Assembly (NCBI GenBank): GCA_021846845.1
Contig: JAJZWB010000024.1
Span: forward strand, 1-36,525
Length of the DNA: 36,525 nt
Source: Actinomycetes bacterium
GTDB lineage: Bacteria; Actinomycetota; Thermoleophilia; Solirubrobacterales; Solirubrobacteraceae
Direction: 5' to 3'
A model generated the notes under the pieces. It saw nothing but the letters and a program-made list of their open reading frames with translations. It had not been told where the DNA came from and did no database searches. This document shows, in pieces, positions 15,266 through 23,563 of this stretch. Made by a program: the position numbers and the translations under genes. Numbering within the stretch: position 1 is the first letter of the stretch; the number at the start of each line of letters is the position of its first letter.

Positions 15266-15954
15266 TCCGCCGCATCGCCCGAGACATCTCCTGGGTGCTG
15301 ATCCTCTCCGGGGTGCTGCTGGCGCTCGACGCGGGGGTGACGCTCGTCTGGCAGGAGCCGGTCACGGCCGCGATCGGCCTGGTCATGCGATCCCAGGTGA
15401 GCCAGCGCTATCTCAGCTACCGCACCGCGCCCCTGACGGCCGCCAGCCGGGTGGCGCTGGACTCGATCCACGCCACCGACCAGCGGATCGCCTATCTGGC
15501 GCGACGCGAGCTGGCGCAGGTTTCGCAGGGCGACGCCGTCGGCCAGCTCCAGATCCCCCGCCTGGGCAACACCTACAACATCGTCCAGGGGACGAGCACG
15601 CAGAACCTCGAGGAGGGTCCCGGGCACTATCCCCAGACCGCGCTGCCGGGCATGGGCCAGACGGTCGCGATCGCCGGGCACCGCACCACGTATCTGGCTC
15701 CCTTCCGGTTCATCAACGAGCTGCGTCCCGGCGACAGGATCTTCATCACGATGCCCTACGGGCGCTTCACGTACGTGGTCCAGTACCTGCGGATCGTGGT
15801 CCCGACGGACATCTCGGTGATCGACAACGTCGGCTACGAGCGCCTCGTGCTATCGGCCTGCAACCCGATCTACAGCGCCACCCAGCGGATCATCGTGTTC
15901 GCGCGCCTGGCCTCGGTCAGGCCGCTTGGCCCGGCGCGCTCGCTGGCCGCCTGA
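15262..15954 (+). CDS. Sortase (class E/D-like transpeptidase)
   Basis: The product has 230 residues with an N-terminal membrane anchor (about 10-30). The beta-barrel domain contains the catalytic triad: H140 in IAGHRTTYLAPF, C200 in LVLSACNPIY and R209 in ATQRIIVF. Sortases cleave an LPxTG-like signal and attach the protein to the cell wall or build pili. Class cannot be fixed from sequence alone; the LSAC context and single N-terminal TM fit class D/E enzymes of actinobacteria. The gene overlaps the preceding membrane-protein gene by 4 bp, implying translational coupling. No protein in this window ends with an obvious sorting signal, so its substrate lies elsewhere. Confidence 0.9.
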   Translation: MIRRIARDISWVLILSGVLLALDAGVTLVWQEPVTAAIGLVMRSQVSQRYLSYRTAPLTAASRVALDSIHATDQRIAYLARRELAQVSQGDAVGQLQIPRLGNTYNIVQGTSTQNLEEGPGHYPQTALPGMGQTVAIAGHRTTYLAPFRFINELRPGDRIFITMPYGRFTYVVQYLRIVVPTDISVIDNVGYERLVLSACNPIYSATQRIIVFARLASVRPLGPARSLAA

Positions 15955-16063
15955 GAAAATCGTCCAGCTCCGGTCGGCGCCCGTGCAGCGCCCACCCTGA
16001 GGTGCCGAAACCCTGCCTGAGTTGATCGGTCACAGACAGCCGATATCGGAAGGGAATCGCGGC
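15955..16063 (+). promoter_or_regulatory. Gap before the FlgM-like gene, with GCCGATAT box
   Basis: GCCGATAT at 16039-16046 matches 7 of 8 bases of the sigma-28/WhiG -10 consensus GCCGATAA. No TAAA-type -35 is found 14-16 nt upstream, and a start site at the expected distance would fall inside the Shine-Dalgarno sequence GGAAGGGA (16048-16055). The match may therefore be chance. Confidence 0.25.
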
Positions 16064-16207
16064 ATGCGCATCACCGAGATCCAGGAGCGGGTCAGCCGCG
16101 GGGAGTACCGCGTCGACGCCAAGGCCGTGGCCGATGCGATCGTCCGCCGGCTGCTCAAGGACGCGCTCGCCCAGCCCTCGAGTCGTCCCCAGCGAGCGTG
16201 CTCCTAG
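16064..16207 (+). CDS. Small FlgM-like protein (putative anti-sigma factor fragment)
   Basis: The product has 47 residues. MRITEIQERVSRGEYRVD followed by AKAVADAIVRRLL resembles the C-terminal sigma-28-binding part of FlgM (pattern I-x-x-I-x5-GxYxVD-x3-VAxxI). The N-terminal half of typical FlgM (about 90 residues) is missing. GGAAGGGA 8 nt upstream supports the start at ATG 16064; the frame opens earlier but without a site. It follows the sortase gene by 109 bp and is convergent with thiL. No flagellar gene is in the window. Its role could be sigma-factor binding or something unrelated. Confidence 0.6.
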   Translation: MRITEIQERVSRGEYRVDAKAVADAIVRRLLKDALAQPSSRPQRACS

Positions 16208-16232
16208 CCGCTCCGGCGCGCGCCGCGGGCCG

Positions 16233-17249
16233 TCAGAGCGCGTGCTCGTAGCCTGACAGGGGCCCGGCGGCGCCGCGCAGCACGAGCTCGCCGGCGCCGC
16301 CCTCGGCCACGTGGCCGATCCAGGTCAGAGGGGGACCGGCCCCCGGGGGGGCGCCCGCTCGTGCCAGCGCCGCCTCCCACCCGGCCTCCACGACCGGCCG
16401 CGCGGCCGCGGGCACGCACGCGCACAGCTCGAAGTCCTCCCCGGCGGTTGCCGCGAACGCCGCCGGGTCGTCGCCGAGGGCGCGCGCCACCTCGGCCACG
16501 CCCTCGTCCAGGGGCAGCGCCTCGAGATCGATCTCGATCGTGGCTCCGCTCGCCCGTGCGAGATGGCGGGCGTCGGTCGCCAGGCCATCCGAGAGGTCGA
16601 TCATCGCGCTGGCCCCGAGCTCGCCGAGTGCGAGCCCTGCCGCCAGGCGCGGCGTGGGCCGGGCGTGGCGCTCGCGCAGCCTCAGTCTCGTGTCGGCCCG
16701 CACCGCGCCGGCGGGCGCTCGCCCCTCCAGCAGCGCCAGGCCCGCGCCTGCGCCGCCCAGCGTCCCGGTGACCGCGACCAGGTCGCCGGGACGGGCTCCG
16801 TCGCGCGATACCAGCTCCCCGGGGTCCCGCGCCCAGCCGACCACCGTCACCGTCACCGCCAGCACGGGCGAGGAGCTGACGTCGCCGCCGGCGATCGTCG
16901 CGCCGCAGCCCTCCGCGAGCCCGCGCGCGCCTGCGATCAGCGCCAGCGCGTACTCGAGCGTCGTCCCGGGCGCCAGCGCGAGCGCGACGTAGGCCTCGCC
17001 CGGCCTGGCTGCCATCGCGGCCAGGTCCGACAGCGCGCAGCCCATCGCGCGGGCGCCGATCTCCTCGCCGGACAGGCCGTCGGCATGGAAATGGACGCCG
17101 TCGATCACCGTGTCGATCGAGGTCACGGCGCATCCGAACCCCCGCACGACCGCGGCGTCGTCGCCGATCCAGCGCAGCACGCGCGCGTGCCCGGCGCCGC
17201 CGGCTCCAAGCGCCTCCCGCAGCCGGCCGATCAGCTCCAGCTCACGCAA
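16233..17249 (-). CDS. thiL: Thiamine-monophosphate kinase
   Basis: The product has 338 residues, normal length. It phosphorylates thiamine monophosphate to the active cofactor, thiamine diphosphate. Family features of the PurM/ThiL fold are WIGDDAAVV (27-35), SIDTVIDGVHF (44-54), ARAMGCALSDLAAMAARP (66-83), the GGD-containing ATIAGGDVSSSP, and SAMIDLSDGLATDARHL. The start codon is TTG 17249, 23 bp after the infA stop. No Shine-Dalgarno sequence is evident, so translation may be coupled within the infA-thiL transcript. Confidence 0.93.
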   Translation of the reverse strand: MRELELIGRLREALGAGGAGHARVLRWIGDDAAVVRGFGCAVTSIDTVIDGVHFHADGLSGEEIGARAMGCALSDLAAMAARPGEAYVALALAPGTTLEYALALIAGARGLAEGCGATIAGGDVSSSPVLAVTVTVVGWARDPGELVSRDGARPGDLVAVTGTLGGAGAGLALLEGRAPAGAVRADTRLRLRERHARPTPRLAAGLALGELGASAMIDLSDGLATDARHLARASGATIEIDLEALPLDEGVAEVARALGDDPAAFAATAGEDFELCACVPAAARPVVEAGWEAALARAGAPPGAGPPLTWIGHVAEGGAGELVLRGAAGPLSGYEHAL

Positions 17250-17272
17250 CGGCGGGTCTGACGCGTGCGAGC

Positions 17273-17494
17273 TCAGCGATGGCGGTAGACGATCCGCGCG
17301 CGGTCCAGGTCGTAGGGCGAGAGCTCGACCCGGACCCGGTCCCCGGGAAGGATCCTGATGCGGAAGCGGCGCATCTTGCCCGCGACGTGACCGAGCACAA
17401 CCCTGTCCATGCCGTCGAGCTTGACGCGGAACATCGCGTTGGGCAGGGCCTCGACCACCTCGCCCTCGAGCTCGACCTTTTCTTCCTTTGGCAT
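17273..17494 (-). CDS. infA: Translation initiation factor IF-1
   Basis: The product has 73 residues, full length. The S1-type OB fold is unmistakable: [18 protein letters not shown], then [19 protein letters not shown] and [18 protein letters not shown]-1 occupies the ribosomal A site during initiation. It is not in its usual place beside rpmJ and rpsM but between a PBP gene and thiL, so it may be a relocated or second copy. A minus-strand TAGCGT about 60 nt upstream could be its -10. The sequence is close to consensus, so it is very probably functional. Confidence 0.96.
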   Translation of the reverse strand: MPKEEKVELEGEVVEALPNAMFRVKLDGMDRVVLGHVAGKMRRFRIRILPGDRVRVELSPYDLDRARIVYRHR

Positions 17495-17687
17495 CCCTTG
17501 ACCAGTTCGCTTACGCGCCGACCGACGGCCGCGCGTGCGACAACGCTACCAGCAGTTCGCGGCGACGAGCGAATCCGGCGGCTCTGCGCCGGGTTTCGCG
17601 GGGCGCCGGGGTGGTGCAGGAGCGGGCCGGCGCCGCCCGCGCCGTCGCCGGGGCCACCGGATCTCGTTCGCTGCCGGCCGGCTGATC

Positions 17688-19925
17688 TCAGCCGCCGCCC
17701 GCGCCGGCGGCGGGGGTCGTGCCGCCCGCGGCGGTACCGGTGCCGGACCCGTTCGGCGACGGCGATGGCGCCGGGGTGGTGGAGCCGCCGGCCGGCGCCG
17801 TGCCGGTCTGCGCCGGCGCGGTCGAGGTCCCGCCCGTGCCGACCGTCGCGCCGCCGCTCGCCCCGCTGCCGTTGGCCGATCCGCGATGGGCCGAGCTCCC
17901 GCCGGTCGCTCCGCCGCTGCCTCCCGTCTTGGCGGGCGCGGACGCCACCGCGTAGTGGTAGACGTCGCCGAGGAACTGCGTGCCGGCGAACGGGACGGCT
18001 GGGGGAGCCCAGTTGCCGCAGTAGCCCCCGCTCGCCGCCTGCATGTAGTCGTGCCAGATCGGCGCCGCCAGCGAGGCGCCGTAGCCGTTGGCCATCGGGA
18101 TGTTGCCCTGGGGGTAGCCGACCCAGACGGCGGTCGACATGCGCGGCGTGTAGCCGACGAACCATGCGTTGTCGCCGTTCTCGGCGGTGCCGGTCTTGCC
18201 GGCCGCGGGGCAGCCGTAGTTGGCCGGGGTGCCGGTGCCGGAGGTGATCACCTGCTTGAGGACGCTCGTGCCCTCGTAGGCCTGGTTGTAGGGGAACACC
18301 TGCGTGCCCTGCGACCTGCCGAAGTAGCGCACGCTCCCGTCCGGGAACACGATCTTGTTGATGATCGTCGGCGGGTGATGGACGCCGCCGTCGGCCATCG
18401 TCGCGTATGCGTCGGCCATCTCCAGCGGCGTTACGCCAACCTTCTGGCCGCCGATCACCTCCGCCGGGTTGCCATCCAGTGGGGTCGTGATCCCCATCGC
18501 GTGAGCCATCGCGTCCAGGCGGTTCCAGCCCAGATCGGCCGCCAGTTGCACGAACACCGTGTTGTCGGAGACGATCATCGCCTGCGTGACGTTGATCGTG
18601 CCCGAGTAGGTGAGCTCGGCCGTCTTGACCGACCAGGTGGGATCGACCGGAAGCCACCCGGGCGCTAGGAACTTCGACACGTACAGCGTGCTGTATGGGT
18701 TGCCGTTGAAGTCGTGTATCAGCGTCATGAGTGCGAACGGCTTGAACGCCGAGCCCGACTGTCGGCGCGCCGAGGTCGCGTAGTCGAACGTCGTCTGGCT
18801 GTAGCTGGAGGAGTTGGCGATCGCGAGTATGTGGCCGTTGGCGGCATCGACGGACGCGATCGCGGCGGCCGCGCTGCCGTAGCCGGGCGCCTGCACGGCC
18901 AGCAGGGACTCGTGGTTGCGGATCGCCTGCTCGGCGATCGCCTCCTTGCGCAGGTCGATCGTCGAGTAGATCTTCAGGCCGTCCTGGAGCGCCGGGCAGT
19001 TGCCGGGGTGCGTCGGGCAGAGGTCCTGGGCCGCCTGCTGCTCGACGAAGTCGAACACGTATGGGTCCTGGCGGACCAGGTAGCTCTGGTCAGGCTTGAC
19101 CTGGAGCGGCTCACGGTTGGACCGGTTGGCCTGCGCCTGGGTGATGTACTTGGCGGTGACCATCGCCTGGAGGACCTCCTGGCGACGGGCGCGTGCGGCG
19201 GCCGGGTCGACGAACGGGTTGTAGGTCGTCGGCGCCTGGGGCAACCCGGCCAGCAGAGCCGCCTGGGCCAGGTCCAGCCTCCAGACGGGCTTGTCGAAGA
19301 ACAGGTATGAAGCCGCCTGCACCCCGTAGGCGGTCTGGCCGCCGACGGTCCCGTAGGGGACGTTGTTGAGGTATCCGGTGAGGATCCATGCCTTGGTGTG
19401 GGCGGCGTAGAGCTCCATCGCCAGCTTGGCCTGGATGATCTTGTAGCGGATGTTGCGCGTCTTGCGGAGGTTCTGCAGGTAGAGGTTGTCGATCAGCTGC
19501 ATCGTCAGCGTCGACGCTCCCTGCAGCTGCGAGCCGCCGCTAAGCGCATCCTTGACCGCGGCTCGCAGGATCCCCACGTAGTCGAGAGCGCCGTGCTGGT
19601 AGAAGCGTCGGTCCTCGATCGAGATCGTCGCCTCCTTGACGATCTGCGGGATCTGGCTGTCGGCGACCTCGTAGTGGACGTCCGGGGAGTAGATGTAGCC
19701 CAGCGAGGTGCCGTCGGCCGCGAACACCTGCGACGGGGAGCTGGGCTGGAAGACCTTCAGCGACGACAGCTTGGGGGCCGTGTCGGCGATGTGCACCACG
19801 TAGCCGGCGAGCGCGATCAGGCCCACCGCGGCTCCGCCGGCGACCACGACGACCGTCAGGGCGAAGAACCGCTTCAGGGGCGATGCGCGGTTGCGCCGGC
19901 GGCGCTGTCGTTCACGTCGGTTCAT
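17688..19925 (-). CDS. Class A penicillin-binding protein (GT51 transglycosylase + transpeptidase)
   Basis: The product has 745 residues. A basic cytoplasmic N-terminus precedes one TM (about 20-46). The GT51 domain has the catalytic E104 in EDRRFYQHG and the second motif GASTLTMQ (136-143; Met instead of the more usual Gln). The transpeptidase domain has S392-A-F-K395, S453-D-N and K577-T-G. It polymerises glycan strands and cross-links peptidoglycan. The last ~80 residues are a Gly/Ser/Thr/Pro/Ala-rich tail, common in actinobacterial PBPs. It lies 193 bp upstream of infA and is divergent from the HAD gene. No promoter box was recognised near the ATG. Confidence 0.95.
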   Translation of the reverse strand: MNRRERQRRRRNRASPLKRFFALTVVVVAGGAAVGLIALAGYVVHIADTAPKLSSLKVFQPSSPSQVFAADGTSLGYIYSPDVHYEVADSQIPQIVKEATISIEDRRFYQHGALDYVGILRAAVKDALSGGSQLQGASTLTMQLIDNLYLQNLRKTRNIRYKIIQAKLAMELYAAHTKAWILTGYLNNVPYGTVGGQTAYGVQAASYLFFDKPVWRLDLAQAALLAGLPQAPTTYNPFVDPAAARARRQEVLQAMVTAKYITQAQANRSNREPLQVKPDQSYLVRQDPYVFDFVEQQAAQDLCPTHPGNCPALQDGLKIYSTIDLRKEAIAEQAIRNHESLLAVQAPGYGSAAAAIASVDAANGHILAIANSSSYSQTTFDYATSARRQSGSAFKPFALMTLIHDFNGNPYSTLYVSKFLAPGWLPVDPTWSVKTAELTYSGTINVTQAMIVSDNTVFVQLAADLGWNRLDAMAHAMGITTPLDGNPAEVIGGQKVGVTPLEMADAYATMADGGVHHPPTIINKIVFPDGSVRYFGRSQGTQVFPYNQAYEGTSVLKQVITSGTGTPANYGCPAAGKTGTAENGDNAWFVGYTPRMSTAVWVGYPQGNIPMANGYGASLAAPIWHDYMQAASGGYCGNWAPPAVPFAGTQFLGDVYHYAVASAPAKTGGSGGATGGSSAHRGSANGSGASGGATVGTGGTSTAPAQTGTAPAGGSTTPAPSPSPNGSGTGTAAGGTTPAAGAGGG

Positions 19926-20110
19926 GCGGGTGATTCGGCGTCATGCGCCGGCTGACGCGCCTGCGCAGCGCGGCGCAGGAGACGTCCGAGTTTAGCTGCA
20001 GGGGGTTTTCGGTCCGCCGGTTCGCCCTCCTGCAAGCGCAGCCGCCCGAACGTTGCTGCGAAGCTCGCGGCCGTCGGCCGCCGCCCGGCGCTGCTGCGAA
20101 GATCGCCGCC
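19926..20110. other. Divergent gap between the PBP and HAD genes
   Basis: This 185-bp region contains no gene I can support. The HAD reading frame is open through it from 19943 but shows no family similarity before about 20160. No TAnnnT box lies 6-8 nt before either start. Confidence 0.5.
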
Positions 20111-20863
20111 ATGCGCCGTCGCAGGGACGCCATTGGTCGCCGCCGGTCCGTGCCCACGGGCGGCCGGGCGCTGCTGCTCGACGCGCTCGGGACGCTCGTC
20201 ACGCTGCGACCGCCCGCGCCGGCGCTGGTGCGCGAGCTGGAGCTTCGCTTCGGTGTCGTGGTCTCCGAGGCGCAGGCGGGGCGGGCGCTCGAGGCCGAGA
20301 TCGCCTGCTACCGGGCCCACATGGCGCTGGGGCGTGATGCGGATGGCCTGCGCGCGCTCCGTCGCCGCTGCGCGGAGGCGCTGCGCGATGCGCTGCCGGC
20401 GTCGGCGCGCGGGGCGCTCCGCGACCTGGATGCGCTGACCGCGGCGCTGCTGTCGGCGCTGCGGTTCGAGGCCTTCCCGGATGCTCGGCCGGCGCTGCTG
20501 CGCGCCCGCGATGCCGGGCTGCGGGTGGTGGCGGTCTCCAACTGGGACGTGTCGCTGCCCGAGGTGCTGGAGCTGGTCGGGCTGGCGCCGCTGCTGGACG
20601 CGGTCTTGACGTCGGCCGCGGTCGGCGCCGCCAAGCCCGCACCGGCGATCTTCCGGTATGCGCTCGAGCTTGCGGGCGCGCCGGCTGACGGCGCCCTGCA
20701 CGTCGGCGACAGCCTCGTCGAGGACGTGCTCGGAGCGCGGCGCTGCGGGATCGACGCCGTCCTGCTCTCTCGGTCGGGGGAGGCGCCGCCGGCGTCGGTG
20801 CCGACGATCTCCACGCTGGCCATGCTCGAGCCGGTCGCGGGCCCGGCCGGGCCGGCGACCTAA
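20111..20863 (+). CDS. HAD-superfamily hydrolase lacking the second motif-I aspartate
   Basis: The product has 250 residues from ATG 20111. HAD motifs: I, LLLDALGTLV (nucleophile D24); II, VVAVSNWD; III, GAAKPAPAIF (Lys); IV, LHVGDSLVEDVLGAR. A helical cap lies between motifs I and II. Motif I reads D-A-L-G-T, so the general-acid Asp usual in phosphatases is absent, as in 2-haloacid dehalogenases and some HDHD3/REG-2-type proteins. The substrate is unknown. The first ~17 residues are basic and may not be translated; no ribosome-binding site decides the start. It is followed 12 bp later by the CPBP protease gene. Confidence 0.85.
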   Translation: MRRRRDAIGRRRSVPTGGRALLLDALGTLVTLRPPAPALVRELELRFGVVVSEAQAGRALEAEIACYRAHMALGRDADGLRALRRRCAEALRDALPASARGALRDLDALTAALLSALRFEAFPDARPALLRARDAGLRVVAVSNWDVSLPEVLELVGLAPLLDAVLTSAAVGAAKPAPAIFRYALELAGAPADGALHVGDSLVEDVLGARRCGIDAVLLSRSGEAPPASVPTISTLAMLEPVAGPAGPAT

Positions 20864-20866
20864 GCT
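20861..20866 (+). promoter_or_regulatory. Candidate -10 (TAAGCT) before the CPBP gene
   Basis: TAAGCT begins with the HAD stop codon (TAA) and ends 9 nt before ATG 20876. It could give an internal, nearly leaderless start site, but read-through from the HAD gene is equally possible. Confidence 0.25.
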
Positions 20867-20875
20867 GACTTGCCG

Positions 20876-21703
20876 ATGACGGCTTCCGACGCCGACGACC
20901 GTGCCACATGGCCGCTGTGGACGGTCCCGGTCGCTCTGCTGGCGGGGCTGGTGCTCGGCACCGTCGGGACGATCGTCGTCGACGTGGTGGGGCACGCCCT
21001 CGGGTCCAGCGTGAGCAATCCCAGCCCCGCCACCAACATCGCCGCCGACGTCGTCTTCGACCTCTGCTTCGTGGCCGCGGCGCTCGCGCTCGCCGGTGTC
21101 GGCGGGCGTCCGCGGGCATCCCAGTTCGGATACCGCCGCGTCTCGCCCGGCAGGGCGGTCGCCGCCTTCGTGATCGCCGCGGTCGCCTACTACGGCCTGA
21201 CGGCCGCCTACAGCACGCTGCTGTCGCTGCACCAGACCGACAAGCTGCCCAGCGACCTCGGGGTCACCCACAGCACCGCGGCGCTGATCGCGGCATCGGT
21301 GTTCGTCTGCGCGATCGCGCCGATCGCCGAGGAGTTCTTCTTCCGCGGGTTCGTGTTCGGGGCCCTGCGCGAGCTGCCGGTCAGGATCGGCCGCTGGCAG
21401 CTCGGGCCGTGGATCGCCGCGGTGCTGACCGGAGCGCTGTTCGGGGCCGCCCATCTTGGCTCCGCGCCGGCGGTGTTCCTGGTGCCGCTGGGCTTCCTCG
21501 GGTTCGTGCTCTGCCTGCTGCGCTGGCGGACCGGCTCCCTCTACCCTTGCATGGCCCTGCACAGCGCCAACAACGCGCTCGCGCTCGGGGTCAACCAGCT
21601 CGGCTGGTCGCTGCTGCCGATCCTCGGGCTGGTGCTCGCCTCCTGGCTTACGGTGGGCGCGATCACCGGCCCGCTGTCGCGCCGCCGTGCCGGAGTCGCA
21701 TGA
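20876..21703 (+). CDS. CPBP-family intramembrane metalloprotease
   Basis: The product has 275 residues with about seven to eight hydrophobic segments. The three CPBP/Abi (Rce1-like) motifs are present: EEFFFRG, FGAAHLG (FxxxH) and MALHSANN (HxxxN), whose Glu and His residues form the active site inside the membrane. Bacterial members cleave membrane-embedded peptides or prenylated substrates or act in bacteriocin self-protection; the substrate here is unknown. The start is set at ATG 20876. It follows the HAD gene closely and precedes the L,D-transpeptidase gene by 109 bp. Confidence 0.9.
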   Translation: MTASDADDRATWPLWTVPVALLAGLVLGTVGTIVVDVVGHALGSSVSNPSPATNIAADVVFDLCFVAAALALAGVGGRPRASQFGYRRVSPGRAVAAFVIAAVAYYGLTAAYSTLLSLHQTDKLPSDLGVTHSTAALIAASVFVCAIAPIAEEFFFRGFVFGALRELPVRIGRWQLGPWIAAVLTGALFGAAHLGSAPAVFLVPLGFLGFVLCLLRWRTGSLYPCMALHSANNALALGVNQLGWSLLPILGLVLASWLTVGAITGPLSRRRAGVA

Positions 21704-21798
21704 GCCGCGACCGGCGGCGCCGGAGCCCTCGGGCTCTCCGCCGCCGAGCCCGCGTCGGGCGACCGTGCGGCGCTCCGCGTGCCGCGCGCCGACTGTTC

Positions 21799-21804
21799 TA
21801 CTGT
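21799..21804 (+). promoter_or_regulatory. Candidate -10 (TACTGT), leaderless type, for the L,D-transpeptidase gene
   Basis: TACTGT ends 8 nt before ATG 21813, with no ribosome-binding site between. Confidence 0.45.
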
Positions 21805-21812
21805 TCGGTGCC

Positions 21813-22961
21813 ATGCGCCGCCTGATGCTCGGGCTCACGATCGCCACGTGCGCGCTGATCGCGGCTCCGGGCGCGGGCGTGGCGCTCGCGGCCGGCCCCG
21901 TGGCCCGGCGCACCGAGACGGCATCCCCGTCCGCGCCCACGCCGGCATCCCCGTCCGCGCCGGGTGCGCCATCCGCCCTGGCATCGCCGCCGGCCTCGAC
22001 GCCTCCGTCCGCGCCGGCACCCCCGGTCGCGCCGGCGTCCCCGGTCGCGCCGGCACCCCCGGTCGCGGCTCGCGTCCGGCTCCGGCTGTCGGGGACCTTC
22101 AGGGTCGGGGGCGGCCTCGTGACCGTCACCGGCAGGGCGGTCGCGTTTCGGGGCTTGGTGCGGCCCTACGTCGCCGGGCAGTGGGTGCAGGTCCAGTCCT
22201 ACGTCGGCACGCGGCTGCTGGCCACCGAGCTGCTCAGGGTCAAGCCATCGGGCGCGGGCGGCGGCGGGGCGGGCGGCCAGGGCGCCTTCACCGCGACCGT
22301 CCGCAGTCCGGCGGCGGGTGTGCTGCGCGTCCGGGTGACCCATCCCGCCACCGCGGCGATGGGCGGCTTCTCGGCGCAGCGCGCCCTCACGGTGCTGGGC
22401 GACAGCGCCCGGCCCGGGTCCCGTGGCCTGCTCGTGGAGCTCGTGCAGCAGCGGCTGCGGGCGCTTCACTTCCACCTCCCCTGGACAGGGGTGTTCGATC
22501 AGGGCACGCAGCTCGCGCTCGACGCCTACCACCGCCTGCTGGGCTGGGGCGAGGGCAACAGGTCGCTCGGTGCCGCCACCGTCAACGACCTGCTCGACGG
22601 GCGAGGCACGTTCGCCGTGCGCTTCCCGCACCAGGGGCGCCACGCGGAGGGAGATCTGACCCACCAGGTGCTGGCGCTCGTCGACGGAAGCAGGGTCCAG
22701 GCGATCTATCCGATCAGCTCGGGCAAGCCCTCGACGCCGACCATCCTCGGCAGCTTCAGGGTCTACTACCGGGTTCCCGGCTACCTGCCCGACGGGATGT
22801 ACTACTCCGACTTCTTCATCACCGGCTACGCGATCCACGGCTATGACCCGGCGCCCGACCATCCGGCCAGCCACGGCTGCATGCGCCTGCCGATCGTGGA
22901 CGCGATCCCGGTCTTCAACTGGCTCGCGCTCGGCGACTGGGTCGACACCTACTACCGCTGA
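21813..22961 (+). CDS. Secreted L,D-transpeptidase with peptidoglycan-binding domain
   Basis: The product has 382 residues. The signal peptide is MRRLMLGLTIATCALIAAPG through about VALA (residue 28). A Pro/Ala/Ser linker (about 30-82) made of near-repeats follows, then a beta-rich region, a peptidoglycan-binding-like helical domain (about 200-255, LLVELVQQRLRALHFHLPW) and the YkuD catalytic domain. Catalytic residues are H342 (IHGYD), H354 and C356 in SHGCMRL. Such enzymes form 3-3 cross-links or attach proteins to peptidoglycan. The start is chosen for the signal peptide and a leaderless TACTGT box; the open frame runs back into the CPBP gene. pyrE begins 8 bp after the stop. Confidence 0.92.
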   Translation: MRRLMLGLTIATCALIAAPGAGVALAAGPVARRTETASPSAPTPASPSAPGAPSALASPPASTPPSAPAPPVAPASPVAPAPPVAARVRLRLSGTFRVGGGLVTVTGRAVAFRGLVRPYVAGQWVQVQSYVGTRLLATELLRVKPSGAGGGGAGGQGAFTATVRSPAAGVLRVRVTHPATAAMGGFSAQRALTVLGDSARPGSRGLLVELVQQRLRALHFHLPWTGVFDQGTQLALDAYHRLLGWGEGNRSLGAATVNDLLDGRGTFAVRFPHQGRHAEGDLTHQVLALVDGSRVQAIYPISSGKPSTPTILGSFRVYYRVPGYLPDGMYYSDFFITGYAIHGYDPAPDHPASHGCMRLPIVDAIPVFNWLALGDWVDTYYR

Positions 22962-22969
22962 GGGCCCTG

Positions 22970-23524
22970 ATGAACGCCCGTGAGCGGCTCCTGAAGGAGC
23001 TTCGAGAACAGGCGCTGGTGATCGGCGAGGTCACGCTGACCAGCGGCCGGATCGCCCATTACCTGGTGGACGCCAAGAGGGCGATCCTGCTTCCCGCCGG
23101 CTTCGCGGCGCTTTCCGAGCTGGTCGCTGCGCAGGCCGCCGCGTGGGGGGCGACGGCTGTCGGCGGGATGACGATGGGCGCCGACCCGATCGCCTGCGCC
23201 GCGCTGGCCGGCGGCGCTCAGGTGAAGGCGTTCTTCGTGCGCAAGGAGGTCAAGGCCCACGGCCTCGCGCGGCGGATCGAGGGGCCCGTGCTCGCCCCCG
23301 GCGATCGGTGCATGCTGGTGGAGGACGTGGTCACCACCGGCGGCTCGACGATCGGCGCGCTTGAGGCGATCCGCGAGGAGGGCCATGAGGTCTGCGGCGT
23401 GCTCGCGATCTGCGACCGGCTGGCCGGCGGGCGGGAGGCGATCGAGCGGGCGGCCGGCGTTCCGTACGTCGCGCTGACCACGATCGACGAGGTCTACCCC
23501 GAGCGTCCCGACCGGATCGGCTGA
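22970..23524 (+). CDS. pyrE: Orotate phosphoribosyltransferase
   Basis: The product has 184 residues. It joins orotate and PRPP to give orotidine-5'-phosphate in pyrimidine synthesis. The PRPP-binding motif MLVEDVVTTGGST lies at 115-127 and the mobile catalytic loop RKEVKAHG at 91-98; GGMTMGADPIA is also typical. It lies 8 bp after the L,D-transpeptidase gene, apparently as the last gene of that transcript. No other pyr gene is in the window. Confidence 0.95.
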   Translation: MNARERLLKELREQALVIGEVTLTSGRIAHYLVDAKRAILLPAGFAALSELVAAQAAAWGATAVGGMTMGADPIACAALAGGAQVKAFFVRKEVKAHGLARRIEGPVLAPGDRCMLVEDVVTTGGSTIGALEAIREEGHEVCGVLAICDRLAGGREAIERAAGVPYVALTTIDEVYPERPDRIG

Positions 23525-23563
23525 CGACCGGCGGCCTCGCCCCACCGCGGGTACGCTCGCGAG

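Noticed and set aside
16039-16046. Sigma-28 promoter for the FlgM-like gene, as a firm call
   Set aside because: The -10 match is good, but no TAAA-like -35 exists at the right distance, and the predicted start would remove the Shine-Dalgarno sequence.
19922-22129. Minus-strand open frame of 735 codons over the HAD and CPBP genes
   Set aside because: Low-complexity translation; the plus strand carries the HAD and CPBP motifs.
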